Of a DNA stretch of 52,500 nt, positions 35,188-46,399 are shown piece after piece (within the stretch, counting starts at the first letter, position 1; every line of letters starts with the position of its first letter). The DNA comes from Tubiluchus corallicola. Its lineage: Eukaryota; Priapulida; Priapulimorpha; Priapulimorphida; Tubiluchidae. The stretch lies in NCBI GenBank assembly GCA_030141605.1, contig JAQGDQ010001048.1, forward strand, positions 1 to 52,500, given 5' to 3'. A program made the translations under genes and the position numbers. The notes beneath the pieces were generated by a model that was not told where the DNA came from, did not search any database, and was given only the letters and a program-made list of their open reading frames with translations.

Positions 35188-35392
35188 TCATTTTCCCCAT
35201 AAGCTGATGACCTTGCGAATGCATTTGCAATTTTGTCCCCACAAGTTACATTTGCAAGTGTTTCCATAACAGCAGTCATCTACGCTGATGCTGCACCTGT
35301 CCATGCGTCGTTTGCACCTGTATTTTCGCTCTCTAACGTAGTACCGACTGTATTTACGAGGTTTGTAGTAAGAGGGCGTGTAAGATCGTCTC
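35188..35392 (-). CDS. Agatoxin-like peptide precursor, terminal exon with cysteine-knot domain
   Basis: The acceptor is TTCTTACAG before 35392. The exon holds 68 codons including TGA at 35188-35190. A basic Tyr/Arg/Lys-rich stretch of about 25 residues precedes eight cysteines spaced C-x6-C-x6-CC-x4-C-x-C-x6-C-x-C. That is the agatoxin-type inhibitor cystine knot. Between cysteines 6 and 7 lies NLWGQN, close to the NLWG-N signature of insect ALPs. The chain ends in LWGK, so carboxypeptidase trimming and amidation would be expected. No frameshift or missing cysteine is seen. A family M MITE starts about 60 bp upstream of the acceptor, and a hAT-like MITE (34552-35093) lies in the likely 3' UTR. 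Confidence 0.88.
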
Positions 35393-35452
35393 CTGTAAGA
35401 AGAAAATGAGACATTTTTTAGAAATGAGATGCACTTACGTTGATGTAAGCTT

Positions 35453-35806
35453 GTAATAAACCTTTTCACAGTTGCAGTGATTGATGATGATCGTGAAGTG
35501 GTCAAAGGTTAAGTGTACCAGACAACGTATTTTTGTACGCTTGACAACGCCTCCCAGCCCATGCCATTGTAATAGTAACAATTTTAACAGCTAGCTAGAA
35601 CCTTTCCTAGCTCATTTTTTCTTGCTGCCAAGTAAGGTCTTGCTAGTAAATCACTCTGCGCACAAACTAATGCATAATTAAGTAAGTAAAACAACTAAAG
35701 CTGATGCATCAGACGGCTTTGTTTTACCCATAAGTCACGTAACATGTTGCTGTTATACACTTAACCTTTGAACTAAAAAAATTGCGCATGCGCACAACGA
35801 AACTGT
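35453..35806. mobile_element. MITE family M, copy 4, in peptide-gene intron 2
   Basis: The left end is AATAAACCTTTTCACAGTTG, followed by ggtcaaaggttaagtgtacc. The core is ctagctagaacctttcctagc. The right side has cttaacctttgaac and a decayed end near cgaaactgttt. It starts about 60 bp upstream of the acceptor of the last peptide-gene exon. Confidence 0.75.
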
Positions 35807-37106
35807 TTGAGGGGCGTCACATAAAAAATTCTTATTCTCCACGGAAAATGTGTATAACTTAAAAAGTTCCACATAACAAAAAGAGTGCAAACTATTACAC
35901 AACAAACAGTTGCGCAGCCCGCTTGAATATAAGCGCTACGCAAACATACGTAATTAATAATGACAACGTAGAAAATAGGTTAATATTGTTTCTAATACAC
36001 CACAAGTAATTGTCCAAGCTGCTCACTACATAAACAATCAAAAATTTCCAATTTGGGCGGGACTAAACTATCAACCTACTGCATCGTAAAGAGATGCGCC
36101 TCCGATTCTAAACTTCTACCATATCTAGCAGTTGGCAGACGTAGGGCTGTGAGAGAGGAATATAGCAGTTTCTGTATTCTTCCCGTTAAAAAACCTTGTA
36201 TTCACGTGCACTGATAGTTCAGTGAGGTGACATTTTGAAGCGGAAACGTCTCAAATTAGTCGAGTGTTCTGTACAGGAAACATGTCATAATTCTGGGATT
36301 TTGTTTCTTTTTTATTTCTTAGTAGCGAGCAACGACGTGAGTGAACAGGAAAGAGAATTAAAAGCACGAGAGAAAGAGAATGACTCGACGAAGCACAAGT
36401 AAACCCTCCACTTACACAAAGCTTAAAACATCGTCTTGAAATTTTACAACACTTAAGTATTGACTTTTTGCATGCAGGGCTTGCATCGGCAGTAACACTG
36501 TATAAATCTTGTAAATTTATACGGATGACCGTTAGACGCAGCCATTTTGACAATGAGTCATTTGAAACAAGTTTAGATAAAACTGAGTAAAGTTTGAAAA
36601 AAATCAGAGCATTCGTAATGCGTGTTACTAACTAAATAAGGTTTTAATAATTGTATCTTGGCAGTAAGATTAAAAATATTTTTTTGGTTAGTGAGTGGCG
36701 CACCCTGGAAGGTGAGTCAGCGACATTTTACTAATTGGCACGAACATTTTAAATTATTTCTAGTTACATAACTCTTTCTAACAGGTAAGCGAAAAGCTAA
36801 GTAATATAACTGCATGGAAAGTTTTTCGGGACATAATTTAACATTCCTTTCTTCCTTTGATTTACGTTGTGCGTATATGACGTCATGTAATGGCGCCGTC
36901 GGAACAGTATTGCGGGAAACTTAAAATGAAAACAAACAAAAAATCCTTTCAACGCGAGCACGGTATATGCATAAAAAAGCTGTAATGTAGTATAATTTTT
37001 TAAGGCGATTTTTGTGAAACCTACTTCAGGTGCCCCTTTTCTTGTCCTTAATGTTTTTGAATATCAATAAATCAATTTTGAATGTTGATAAATGAATTTT
37101 TAATAT
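35807..37106. other. Peptide-gene intron 2, unique sequence
   Basis: No exon or repeat was recognised. An open frame at 36251-36553 on the minus strand has no family match. Confidence 0.4.
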
Positions 37107-37455
37107 TGTTACGGAGGCACCTGTGTCGGGTCAGGTGTAGGGCCCTCTACACGCCCTGCTTCCAGATCAGCAGCGACTCACCCCTTTCTTGTAGGTCCAG
37201 ACGTCTTGTTTGGGCCTACACGTGGTGTGAGAAGCCAGCTGACCTGGAATGCCAGTATAAAAGCGTGTAGAGGTCACTACAACCTTGATTTCTGACACAG
37301 GTGTTCCTCGGGTGTAGTGCTGTTACTGAGTTAGTTAGTTATTTTTTTGTGCACGTGTATTTTGTTCCCTATTTTTATTAGTGCTGTTAATAAACTCCGT
37401 ACAGTGTAGTTTTTGTGTATTTTATTTTATGAGAGTTAAATGACATGCTATAACA
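37107..37455 (+). mobile_element. Solo LTR (gypsy-type), about 349 bp
   Basis: It begins TGTTACGGAGGCACCTG and ends GCTATAACA, so the TGTTA/TAACA ends are inverted. Inside are TATAAAAG (37256) and, about 130 bp later, AATAAA (37389), the layout of an LTR promoter and polyadenylation site. No internal retroviral genes follow. The flanks aatat and ggtat are not a clean duplication. Confidence 0.65.
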
Positions 37456-37830
37456 GGTATATGGTACTAGTTTACAGGCATTAACTTAGTTAATTAGCAT
37501 AACATTTGTAATTAACATTAACATTTGTAATTAAGTATCGGTTACACAACGATAGTAAAATGGATCTTCATGATGCACAATATCAAGACCGCCATGCCAT
37601 CTTGGAGTTCGACCCCCTGAGTCGAATTCAGTCCAATATTAATAAATCAATTTTGACTTATTCATATTTTGACGTTGACTTATTGACAAATGATGATATA
37701 AGAATCATGCATATATTTATATTAATAAATCATTTATCAATATTCAAATTTGGTTATTAATATAATATAAATGATTTATTAGTATTAGAAAAACATAAAA
37801 TTATGTTTTGACGTTCCGTTAAGAAGAATA
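37456..37830. other. Peptide-gene intron 2, unique sequence
   Basis: A 66-codon open frame at 37560-37760 starts with a balanced sequence (MDLHDAQYQDRHAILEFDPL) but has no recognised family. Short ttgttaataaatca-like repeats lie around it. Confidence 0.4.
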
Positions 37831-38232
37831 AAAGAAACTTGAGAAAAACATTAAAGTATAACGAGAAAAAACTCAGGAAAAGTGCAAGAAAAAGCAAAAG
37901 AAAGGGAAAGTAAGAAACGAGAAGGTGGAAAAGATTGTAGAAAGCAAGAAAAAGAGAGGCACAAGCAAAAAAAGGCAAGGGGAAAGAGAAAAAGGAGAAA
38001 AGAAGAAAGAGGAAAGGACGAAAGAGGCAAGAAAAAAAGAAAACAAAGCAAGGAAAGAAAATGATTGCATAAACAAATCAAGAATTTAAGAAAGAAAGAG
38101 TTAATAAACATCAATAAAGAAAAAAGGAAAAGAGCAAAGAAAAAAACAAGGTGGAAAAACTAAAAAAAGAAGAAAGAAAGTAAAAAGTTATGAAAAAGGG
38201 AAGGAGAACAAGAAAAGCAAGAGCAGGAAATG
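37831..38232. repeat. 400-bp polypurine block
   Basis: The plus strand is almost all A and G (aaagaaa, gaaagagaaaaaggag). The frames read as Lys/Glu-rich or Ser/Phe/Leu-rich peptides and are artefacts. Such asymmetric tracts can form triplex DNA. Confidence 0.8.
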
Positions 38233-38239
38233 AGTGAAC

Positions 38240-38575
38240 AAGACAAATCAAGTTGATAATGACGATGATAATAATGACGATGATGACGATGACGATGGTT
38301 CCGAAGATGATCATGACTATGATGATGATAATGACAAAGACGGTGATGATGGTGATGATGATAATTATGATGACGATGACGATGATGATAATGACAAAGG
38401 TGGTGATGATGACGGTGATGATGGTGATGATGATGATTATGATGACGATGCGATGATGATGATGACGATGATGATGATGATGACGATGACAATGATGATG
38501 ACGATGATGATGATAACGACGACGACGATGATGATGATGATGATGACGATGATGATGATCATCATAATCAAAAAT
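38240..38575. repeat. (GAT/GAC)n array
   Basis: An imperfect trinucleotide array of GAT and GAC with occasional GGT and AAT. The poly-Asp, poly-Met/Thr and poly-His/Ser frames are not genes. It directly follows the polypurine block and ends in a short palindrome (gatgatgatcatcataatc). Confidence 0.9.
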
Positions 38576-39450
38576 CTTTATTTTATACATAATAAGAAGA
38601 TGAAAGACATAATGCATAAAGTTTTTTTGATGAAATCTTCATTGTTTTATAGTAGATGGCGCGTCAATCACTGCTTGTCACAAACCTGCAGGTTTACCTA
38701 TTGGTTTTTGCGCTGATTGTTGAAATGCGCTGCAGAGTTTTCACAAAATCTTGCTTCTGCTTTAGCGTTGGAGGCTGCAGAGTAAACACTTTTTCAACAA
38801 AAAAATTGTGACTGTAAATTGTCCGCAAGGGTTTTACGAAATGCGAGTATTAACACACTAGAGAGCTTTCCGAATTTCTGATTTACTCATAAAAACTTTC
38901 TGATGTTCGAATTTACGTGTTTATTATTGCCATAAGGCTGCCGACTTGGCAAAATTCCAAGCGATCCTGCTTATACCTCTGAAAAGTGCGTCTCTGACGT
39001 TAAATTGTAGTAATTTTCTGACTATTTTTCTTCGTCTCTGGCAGATGAGATCTATCACCGACCGTAAGTGAAATGGAAAAAATTTGAGCTAAAGAAAAGA
39101 AGCGAGGAACTATAATATAGCTCCTCGGGTGAAAGGGAAAAGCTAAAATTGTGCAAATGCCGCGACTTTATGCAGTGATTATTGAACTTAGAACCTAATA
39201 TGAATTTTCAGAATTGGCCCCCTAGTGGTAAAAATATGAATTATCTTTTGTGTGCAGTTGATTTTGCTTCACTGCATCGCTACTGGTACGTAAACAAAAA
39301 CTGATTCATGATTTGATTCTATTTTCTATGAAATTGCAACGAAATTATAAAATCTCATTATTGTTGACAGGTAAGTTGGATCATAAATACGATAATAAGC
39401 TTACTTACTCAGATACAGCATACAAATCACTATACCTTGCAGGCAACACG
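38576..39450. other. Peptide-gene intron 2, unique sequence
   Basis: Nothing recognised between the two GAY arrays. Confidence 0.4.
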
Positions 39451-39452
39451 AT

Positions 39453-39455
39453 GAT

Positions 39456-39544
<89 letters not shown>

Positions 39545-39734
39545 GGTGATGAAGGTGATAATGATGACGATGATGACAATGACGAAGACAGTGACGATGA
39601 CGACGATGTTGTTGATGACGACGACGACGACGACGACGACTATGATGGTGATGATGATGGTGATGGTGATGGTGATGACGGTGACGATGACAATGACGAA
39701 GACAGTGACGACGATGACGACGACGACTATGATG

Positions 39735-39795
<61 letters not shown>

Positions 39796-39956
39796 CGATG
39801 GCGGTGACGATGACAATGACGATGACAATGATGATGATGAAGCGGATGACGATGACGACGGCGACGATGATGATGATGATGGTGGTGGTGGTGGTGGTGG
39901 TGGTGATGATGATGATGACGATGGGGATTATACATTTATATATATATATATATATA
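39453..39956. repeat. (GAT)n/(GAC)n/(GGT)n array ending in (AT)n
   Basis: About 29 perfect GAT units span 39455-39543, then mixed GAT/GAC/GGT to about 39925 and an AT run to 39956. The poly-Met, poly-His and mixed frames are not genes. It lies close to the 55-nt exon at 40068. Confidence 0.92.
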
Positions 39957-40067
39957 ACAACATATATATATAGTTGTTATCATGAACCACGTTATCGTCG
40001 CCATCATCATCATGATCACTAATGTTGTCATTAAGAACAAAAAAACGTATAAATCAGTCACACTTAC

Positions 40068-40122
40068 TTTGGCGTATTATGTAAAAAGGCCTGAAGCGCC
40101 GTGTCTTCGTCATAAAGAACAT
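40068..40122 (-). CDS. Agatoxin-like peptide precursor, 55-nt middle exon
   Basis: The acceptor is TTTCTTTTTCAG before 40122 and the donor GTAAGTG after 40068. The incoming phase 1 and outgoing phase 2 are exactly what the flanking exons need. It encodes a short acidic spacer (VLYDEDTALQAFLHNTP) that ends in a Lys codon completed by the next exon. That creates a Lys-Arg-Arg processing site at the junction. The exon is too short for ORF calling and was found by splice-site and phase matching. It sits about 140 bp from a long GAY array in the following intron. Confidence 0.75.
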
Positions 40123-40179
40123 CTGAAAAAGAAAAATTCGTGTCAGAAGCACCTGTTACAAAAATCTGCAGTATAAACT

Positions 40180-40440
40180 CATTAAGATGCACGAAACAGC
40201 GAGAACAACTGTAGCAGGAGCAGCAACGACAACAATGAACTGCATTTGTGAAAACTTACTGCAAGAAAAACAATAACAAAAAGGCACGCACAATAACAGC
40301 AACAACGACAACTACAGCGCCAAGACAACAAAAATAAAAGCAACTGCGTCAATGACAGCGGCTGGCACAGTAACAGCGACGGCGACAGAAGCAATAACAC
40401 ACAGTCACTTCCGTCACTGACTGCAACACTCAAAAAATCA
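40180..40440. repeat. CAA/CAG/ACG-rich low-complexity stretch
   Basis: Imperfect triplets such as aacaacgacaactacagc. No coding signal. It lies in the first coding intron of the peptide gene. Confidence 0.55.
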
Positions 40441-40679
40441 ATAACTCAATAGCACATTGGTTTCAATGACTAACAACTACAAAATCTCAGCTCTTCACAA
40501 AGAAGCCAGTTGAGGAAAGGAGTCAGTTTCAAAATGCAATTTGATTGTCTAGTCGCCAGAGTGACAAAAGACTTGAAAATGAAAACAGTTCAATATCCTG
40601 CAAACTTCAGCTAACATCGCCAAATAAAGACAGAGAATTGTTTTTCTGAATGTTTCTGCGAGCTCTAATCCAATGCTGG

Positions 40680-41138
40680 CCATCGTCGTCGTCGTTAGCG
40701 CTGTTGCTGTCGTCGTTGTTGTTGTTGCCACTGTTATTGTTGTTGTTGTCATTGGAGGTGGCGGTAGTGGTAGTCCTGGTGGCGGTGGTGGTGGTGTTGG
40801 TGGTGGTGGTGGTGGTGCTACTGCTGCTGCTGTTGCGGTTGAAGTTGTTGTTGTTGTCATCGGCGGCGGCGGTGGCGGTAGTGGTAGTCCTGGTGGTGGT
40901 GGTTGTGGTGTTGGTAGTGGTGGTGATGATGGTGGTGCTGGTGTTGGTGGTGGTGGTGCTACTGCTGCTGCTGTTGCGGTTGAAGTTGTTGTTGTTCTCA
41001 TCGGCGGCGGCGGTGGCAGTAGTGGTAGTCCTGGTGGTGGTGGTTGTGGTGTTGGTAGTGGTGGTGATGATGGTGGTGCTGGTGTTGGTGGTGGTGGTGC
41101 TACTGCTGCTGCTGTTGCGGTTGAAGTTGTTGTTGTTT

Positions 41139-41212
<74 letters not shown>

Positions 41213-41370
41213 TGCTGCTGCTGCTACTTGCTGCTGCTGCTGCTTGCTGCTGTTGTTGTTGTTGTTGTTGTTGCTGTTGCAACTGCTGCTGTTGTCGTCT
41301 GTAAGCGTTGCCTATTGCTGCTGCTGTTGCGGTTGCTGTTGTTGTTGTTGTTGCAATTGCTGCAGGTTTT
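40680..41370. repeat. (GTT/GGT/GCT)n array with a 120-bp higher-order unit
   Basis: Imperfect triplets form poly-Val/Gly, poly-Leu and poly-Thr/Pro frames. From about 40800 to 41130, a unit of about 120 bp (ggtagtcctggtgg .. gctactgctgctgctgttgc) is repeated. 41140-41215 is a (CTGTTG)n run, and the minus strand reads poly-Gln. Confidence 0.88.
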
Positions 41371-41374
41371 GTTG

Positions 41375-41935
41375 TCATCACTGATGCAGTCATTTACTTC
41401 CAGCTGACCCTAGTTCATGAATCAACATGAAATCTAATCCTCAGAAAGGAACTCGTGTTGCTGTTGTTGCTGTTGCTTGCTGCTGTTGTTGTTGTTGTTG
41501 TTGCTGCTGCTGCTGCTGTTGTCGTTTGTAAGCGTTGCTACTGCTGCAGGTTTTGTTGTCATCACTGATGCATTCATGACTCTAGTATACGAATCAACAT
41601 GAAATCTAATCTTCAGAAAGGAACTCATGTTGCTGCTGCTGCTGTTGTTGTTGTTGCTGCTGTTGTCGTTTGTAAGCGTTGCTACTGTTGCAGGTTTTGT
41701 TGTCATCACTGATGCATTCATGACTCTAGTATACGAATCAACATAAAATCTAATCTTCAGAAAGGAACTCATGTTGCTGCTGCTACTGCTGCTGTTGTTG
41801 TTGTTGTTGCTGCTGTTGTCGTTTGTAAGCGTTGCTACTGCTGCAGGTTTTGTTATCATCACTGATGCATTCATGACTCTAGTATACGAATCAACATGAA
41901 ATCTAATCTTCAGAAAGGAACTCATGTTGCCATAA
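41375..41935. repeat. 144-171-bp minisatellite with embedded CAG/CAA repeats
   Basis: Four units each contain a constant segment of about 90 bp (ttgttgtcatcactgatgca .. aatctaatcttcagaaagga) and a variable CTG/TTG run. The last three are most alike. The minus strand stays open across them. Confidence 0.88.
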
Positions 41936-42104
41936 ATTACTTGTATAAATATGAGGCACCAGTTCATCCCACTCAGAGTAATCGTTAAACAGATAATTCC
42001 TGTAAGAAACTCTCCACAAAAGATTGAACTTTTCAGTATTGATTCCACGCCAGTTAAACCATTTAGCAACCTGCCCCTCAAAGTCTTCCCAACTCCAGCG
42101 CAAA
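41936..42104 (-). pseudogene. Coding-like fragment of unknown origin
   Basis: One minus frame reads a balanced, Trp-rich sequence: WSWEDFEGQVAKWFNWRGIN, then TEKFNLLWRVSYRNYLFND and YSEWDELVPHIY. It runs straight into the minisatellite (HEFLSED, stop). An in-frame stop lies just upstream, and no good splice sites were seen. I do not recognise the family. It may be a fossil piece of a transposon or host gene. Confidence 0.35.
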
Positions 42105-42296
42105 TAAATTCAATCAGAACTTGACAAGTCTCTGATTGATTGTTCTGAAATCCCGCGGGAAAGTTCCCGGTAAGGATGGATCAGTTTCAGTTCTGATGTT
42201 ATTACTCGGTTATTGTTGGTTCAAAGAAATCATTAAACCTGGAATATTTTGAAATTTGATTGAAATGTTCGTTTGTTTTTTTAGTTGCTTGGTAGA

Positions 42297-42416
42297 GACT
42301 ACGGCCAAATCACGTTAAAAACACCGGTTCTCGTCTGATCACCGAAGTTAAGCAACGTAGAGCTTGGTTAGTACTTGGATGGGTGACCGCCCAGGAATAC
42401 CAGGTGCTGTAGGCTT
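42297..42416 (+). rRNA. 5S rRNA-like sequence, 120 nt (head of a SINE)
   Basis: It aligns over its full 120-nt length with animal 5S rRNA. The A box region is AAGTTAAGCAACG, the intermediate element is followed by TTGGTTAGTACTTGGATGGG, and the C box region is GGTGACCGCC. It ends GGTGCTGTAGGCTT. The terminal helix pairs (gactacggc with gctgtaggc, minor mismatches). No T-run terminator follows, and the sequence continues into a repeat body that is also found at 7581-7905. It is therefore more likely the promoter head of a 5S-derived SINE than a ribosomal gene. Confidence 0.8.
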
Positions 42417-42800
42417 GCGGGATGCCCACACTGTATTTCGACACTAGGCGGAGGAGCTGCACAAGCAGCCAACGGCTAGAGGGCGGAGGAGGTCAAGTGA
42501 CCCAACGGCCATGTGTAGAAGAGGAAACCTTCCAAATCAGGAGTGGAGCCCCGAGTTGCTCACTGACTCCGGCAGCTCCTGCAGCCAACGTATCGCTCCA
42601 CTTTCCTTTGGACTACACCAGGAAGGAAGAGAGGGGGTTCCTGTTGTCTGGGCAACTCAGGATCTCCATACACCTTGCCCAGGTTCAAGGATTGCACTGC
42701 TCAGCCACAGTCGACGCTGCAGCTCCATCACTGTGATCAATAACTTACTCTCTTGGCGCACACTCCATTGTCTTCCGAGACAGAAGGATGCCAACCAACC
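42417..42800 (+). mobile_element. Body and tail of 5S-derived SINE
   Basis: Directly behind the 5S head. From about 42530 on it matches the element at 7581-7905. The end, ggatgccaaccaaccaac, is a short CCAA tail. The preceding cactccattgtcttccgaga resembles LINE 3' ends. The open frames at 42422-42861 are not genes. Confidence 0.75.
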
Positions 42801-44280
42801 AACTTGGCAGTTAAAGGAAAGACCAAGTCGTTTGAAAAGTTGGACTTTTTCAACTTGGTGAAAAATGTTAGAAGGATTTAGTAATAAAAGTGTGATAATT
42901 GCATCTAGTAGTGCAAATAGAAAAATCACTTTAAATTCGCGATCATTTCACGCTTATGCTGTCCCATTTTGAACGCTAATTCTTCCACCAATGACGTCAT
43001 TCACGACTGAACAAAAGCAGAGCTCACTGTCAAATTTCTCCAGAAATAAAACAAGTTTTTACAAAAAATAGATAGCTAATTTTGTGATATTTCGCATGAA
43101 CATTACGTAAGCTACAGAATTTTTCATCTTTACACTTATGAACAGTCAATATGTTCACCAGTAACGTCATAATCTTCAAGTAAATGGCAGCTACCACCAC
43201 GCCTGAAAACGTCTATACAGAGATAGTGTAAATTAACATTATTTTTTTGTAAATTTCATTGTTACATTTTTTAAGTTTAAATGATAACGGTAAATAAACC
43301 CATCATGCTGACTGAAAGACTTGACCTTTCCTTTTAATTTTGTACTTAATTTTTTTTATTCACCGCCATCCAGTGTTTGTGTCCATCACGCAACAGTTAG
43401 ACAGCCTTAACGTAAACGGTGCGGCGGGACCGCAACTTATAAAATTATCACGAGTAAGCCGTGAAAAATGAAAACTAGTTACAATGTTAATAATTCTAAA
43501 TTCTAGATTCTACCAAGCCGATGTGTGATATTTTATGTTTCCATAGCAACCACGCGATAATTTTTTTTAATTCTTCATAAAAAGAACAATATCTGTTTCA
43601 AAAATATTTCATTACATTTCAATTTTGATAAATTCTTATTAGGAAAATGCAACGTTTCAGCTGCAAACTAGCACTCGTCGCCGGGATTTATATAAAGAAT
43701 GATCTAAAATGTTATGTTAAGATTAAACTAAAGCCTTAGCTAAATATATTGCTTATTAATGACATTCTGAGGGTTAAAGACAATCGTTTATTTGGCAAAG
43801 ATTATTGTAATTTTATGTGTAACCCTGATTTCTCTTTAATGAATCATAATGCAAAGACTTGGGCAAAGAAAAGTTAAGCCCCACCCATCATTCCTGTCGA
43901 CGAATCAGGATTAAAATAATTTAATGACGTCGTTGTTGACGTCAGGCGTTTATGCTTCCTGAAATTGTTTACTTTATGCCGATGACGTTGATCTTCTACA
44001 TAAAATCCTGGGTAAAAACGCCATTTTAAACAGCTGCTTAGTCGAAATTGTAGCAAAGTTTGCCAGACTTAATCTGTTTGCAAAGAAACGCCTTTCACTC
44101 GTAATTTCTATTAAAATTTTCATAAGAAGTGCAGACAAACTGGACAGATATCAGAATTACTGTCAACGTCGAAGAAAAAATGGTTGCCATTGGCAACACA
44201 ACATTTAGCAGAGATATTGGTTAGATCAATATACAATCATCTACCGATTTTTCTTTAGCTTCAACGTTTTTTTTTGATAC
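42801..44280. other. Peptide-gene intron 1, unique AT-rich sequence
   Basis: No exon, RNA or repeat was recognised. Two similar stretches, caatgacgtcattcac (42990) and agtaacgtcataatc (43161), are the only echo. Confidence 0.4.
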
Positions 44281-44294
44281 CTATTTTATAGATA

Positions 44295-44620
44295 TTGTAC
44301 TACAGGGCTGTGGTGAAATGAAATGTAATGCTGGCAGGGGAATGCAGTAGACTTCTCAGGTGTGCGTGTGAGCGTGGCTTTATCTAGCACAGACACGTAT
44401 TCTGACCTTGTATTAGTCAAAGCCACTAGTCACGTGCACACCTGAGCTTATAAAAAGGGAAGGTCTGCTGTAGATCCTTGTCAGTGGTCGTGTCTTTCAT
44501 TGCAGCTCTGTTCACATTTCACAGGCTTTGCCGCAAACGCCGTTCTTCTAGGTAAACTGTTTGTTCCTTATTGGGGGTGTGATATGTAGAATAAAATTGT
44601 CATTTCGACTCTATTGTTCG
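44295..44620 (+). promoter_or_regulatory. LTR-like or promoter-like segment
   Basis: TATAAAAAGG at 44449 is followed 140 bp later by AATAAA (44590). GC-rich palindromic motifs (gccactagtcacgtgc) lie upstream. The spacing fits an LTR. The start could be TGTGGTGAAATG near 44311, but no matching end was found. It could instead be a host promoter on the plus strand. Confidence 0.35.
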
Positions 44621-44984
44621 GGTTTGTTTTGGGTTTGGTGTTGAAGGACTTAATTGGGACTTGCCGCACGGTGTGGGCTGCGGTGCCATCCGTCCTGCCT
44701 CCGTTAAAGCGGACAGCAGTCCAATATACATAATTATATTTCTGAAAGATGATGTTAATGTAGTAGCTGCATTGAATGACCAACATGGTGACTGTAGTGA
44801 AGTAATAAAACAGACGCAAAACAACTTTATCCAGAAAAATGGGCGAATTTTCCATTAGCGTTACTGCCACCCCATATAATGTTTCTGTTTGATCAGTGTG
44901 AGTTGTCATCGAACCATGCAAAAAATCGAAGTTACCGAACCAATAACGATAATTAGAATTTTCAAGATATCGAAGCTGATATAT

Positions 44985-45235
<251 letters not shown>

Positions 45236-45344
45236 TTTCTCGTTCTTTCTTTCTCTTCCTCCCTCTCCCCTGTCTCTTCTCTCCCGCTGCACACTGTCTC
45301 GATCTGTTCTCATTTCTTTCCCTTTTTCATTCTTCCTCTATCTT

Positions 45345-45830
45345 TGTAATTTTAATTAGTAATTTACACTGTGTCTAGAATCACCTTATTTTATTATTTT
45401 ATTAGAAAATTTGTAAAATTTATACTTATGCTGATCTTGTACCTGCAAATAGAGGTCTTATTAATAAAGATTTTAAATAAATAAATAAAATAAAATCCCT
45501 TCTCTCCCTTTTTCTCCTTCTCCCCTGTCGTGTTGTCTCTCTTTCCCTCACCCCATTCCTCACTGTATTCTACACATCGAGCTGCATTTCTAACAACATC
45601 TAAATTCTTTCTCCCTCCACATCTTCAACTCTAATTAAAAGGAAATGACCTCCTCCTGAGAACTAAATGACTCATCACAAGACGCAGGGTGAAGGTTATA
45701 ACTCTTAACTACAACTAATCTAGCTCAGGAAATTAAAAGGTTAATGAAAGTTGATCTTTTGTTTTACATAGCTTCCAAACCACTTACGAACCTCCTGCAG
45801 TAGCTCAGATCAATATCAAAGTCGCCTGTC
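45345..45830. other. Peptide-gene intron 1, CT-rich and unique sequence
   Basis: A retroposon-like tail, ctgcaaatagaggtcttatt .. aaataaataaataaaataaa, is at 45440-45497. Nothing else was recognised. Confidence 0.4.
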
Positions 45831-45834
45831 AAGG

Positions 45835-46398
45835 CCCTATTTTGAGACACAGTTCAGTTTGGAGTCTCATATTGTCCCACAGTTGCCATAGTAATAACAC
45901 GCGTAGGATGCATGAATAAGGGTGATGGTATTAACAATGTAGGACCGAAGAAAGATCCTTGCAGCATCCCGTAATCCCTATTTTGAGACACCGTTCAGTT
46001 TGGAGTCTCATATTGTCCCACAGTTGCTATAGTAATAACACGCGTAGGATGCATGAATAACGGTGATGGTATTAACAATGTAGGACCAAAGAAAGATCCT
46101 TGCAGCATCCCGTAAACCCTATTTTGAGACACAGTTCAGTTTGGAGTCTCATATTGTCCCACAGTTGCCATAGTAATAACACGCGTAGGATGCATGAATA
46201 AGGGTGATGGTATTAACAATGTAGGACCGAAGAAAGATCCTTGCAGCATCCCGTAATCCCTATTTTGAGACACCGTTCAGTTTGGAGTCTCATATTGTCC
46301 CACAGTTGCTATAGTAATAACACGCGTAGGATGCATGAATAACGGTGATGGTATTAACAATGTAGGACCAAAGATAGATCCTTGCAGCATCCCGTAAT
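45835..46398 (-). repeat. 141-bp tandem array (4 units) built from a reverse-transcriptase fragment
   Basis: The units start at 45835, 45976, 46117 and 46258, each with ccctattttgagacac and catattgtcccacagttg. Units 1 and 3 match each other, as do 2 and 4, giving a 282-bp higher-order period. On the minus strand each unit reads a GMLQGSFFGPTLLIPS-like sequence. This resembles reverse-transcriptase motif 4 (GVPQGSxLGPLLF) of LINEs. The frame stays open through at least the last unit and its left neighbour (46277-46468). Confidence 0.8.
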
Positions 46399-46399
46399 C

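Noticed and set aside
39405-40022. Poly-His and poly-Met/Val open frames
   Set aside because: (GAT)n array. No start context, splice signal or family.
40549-41407. Gly/Val-rich, Pro/Thr-rich and poly-Gln open frames of up to 244 codons
   Set aside because: Low-complexity triplet arrays open in several overlapping frames.
42297-42416. Functional 5S ribosomal RNA gene
   Set aside because: No T-run terminator follows, the body continues into a repeat seen elsewhere, and no tandem 5S unit is present. Kept as a SINE head.
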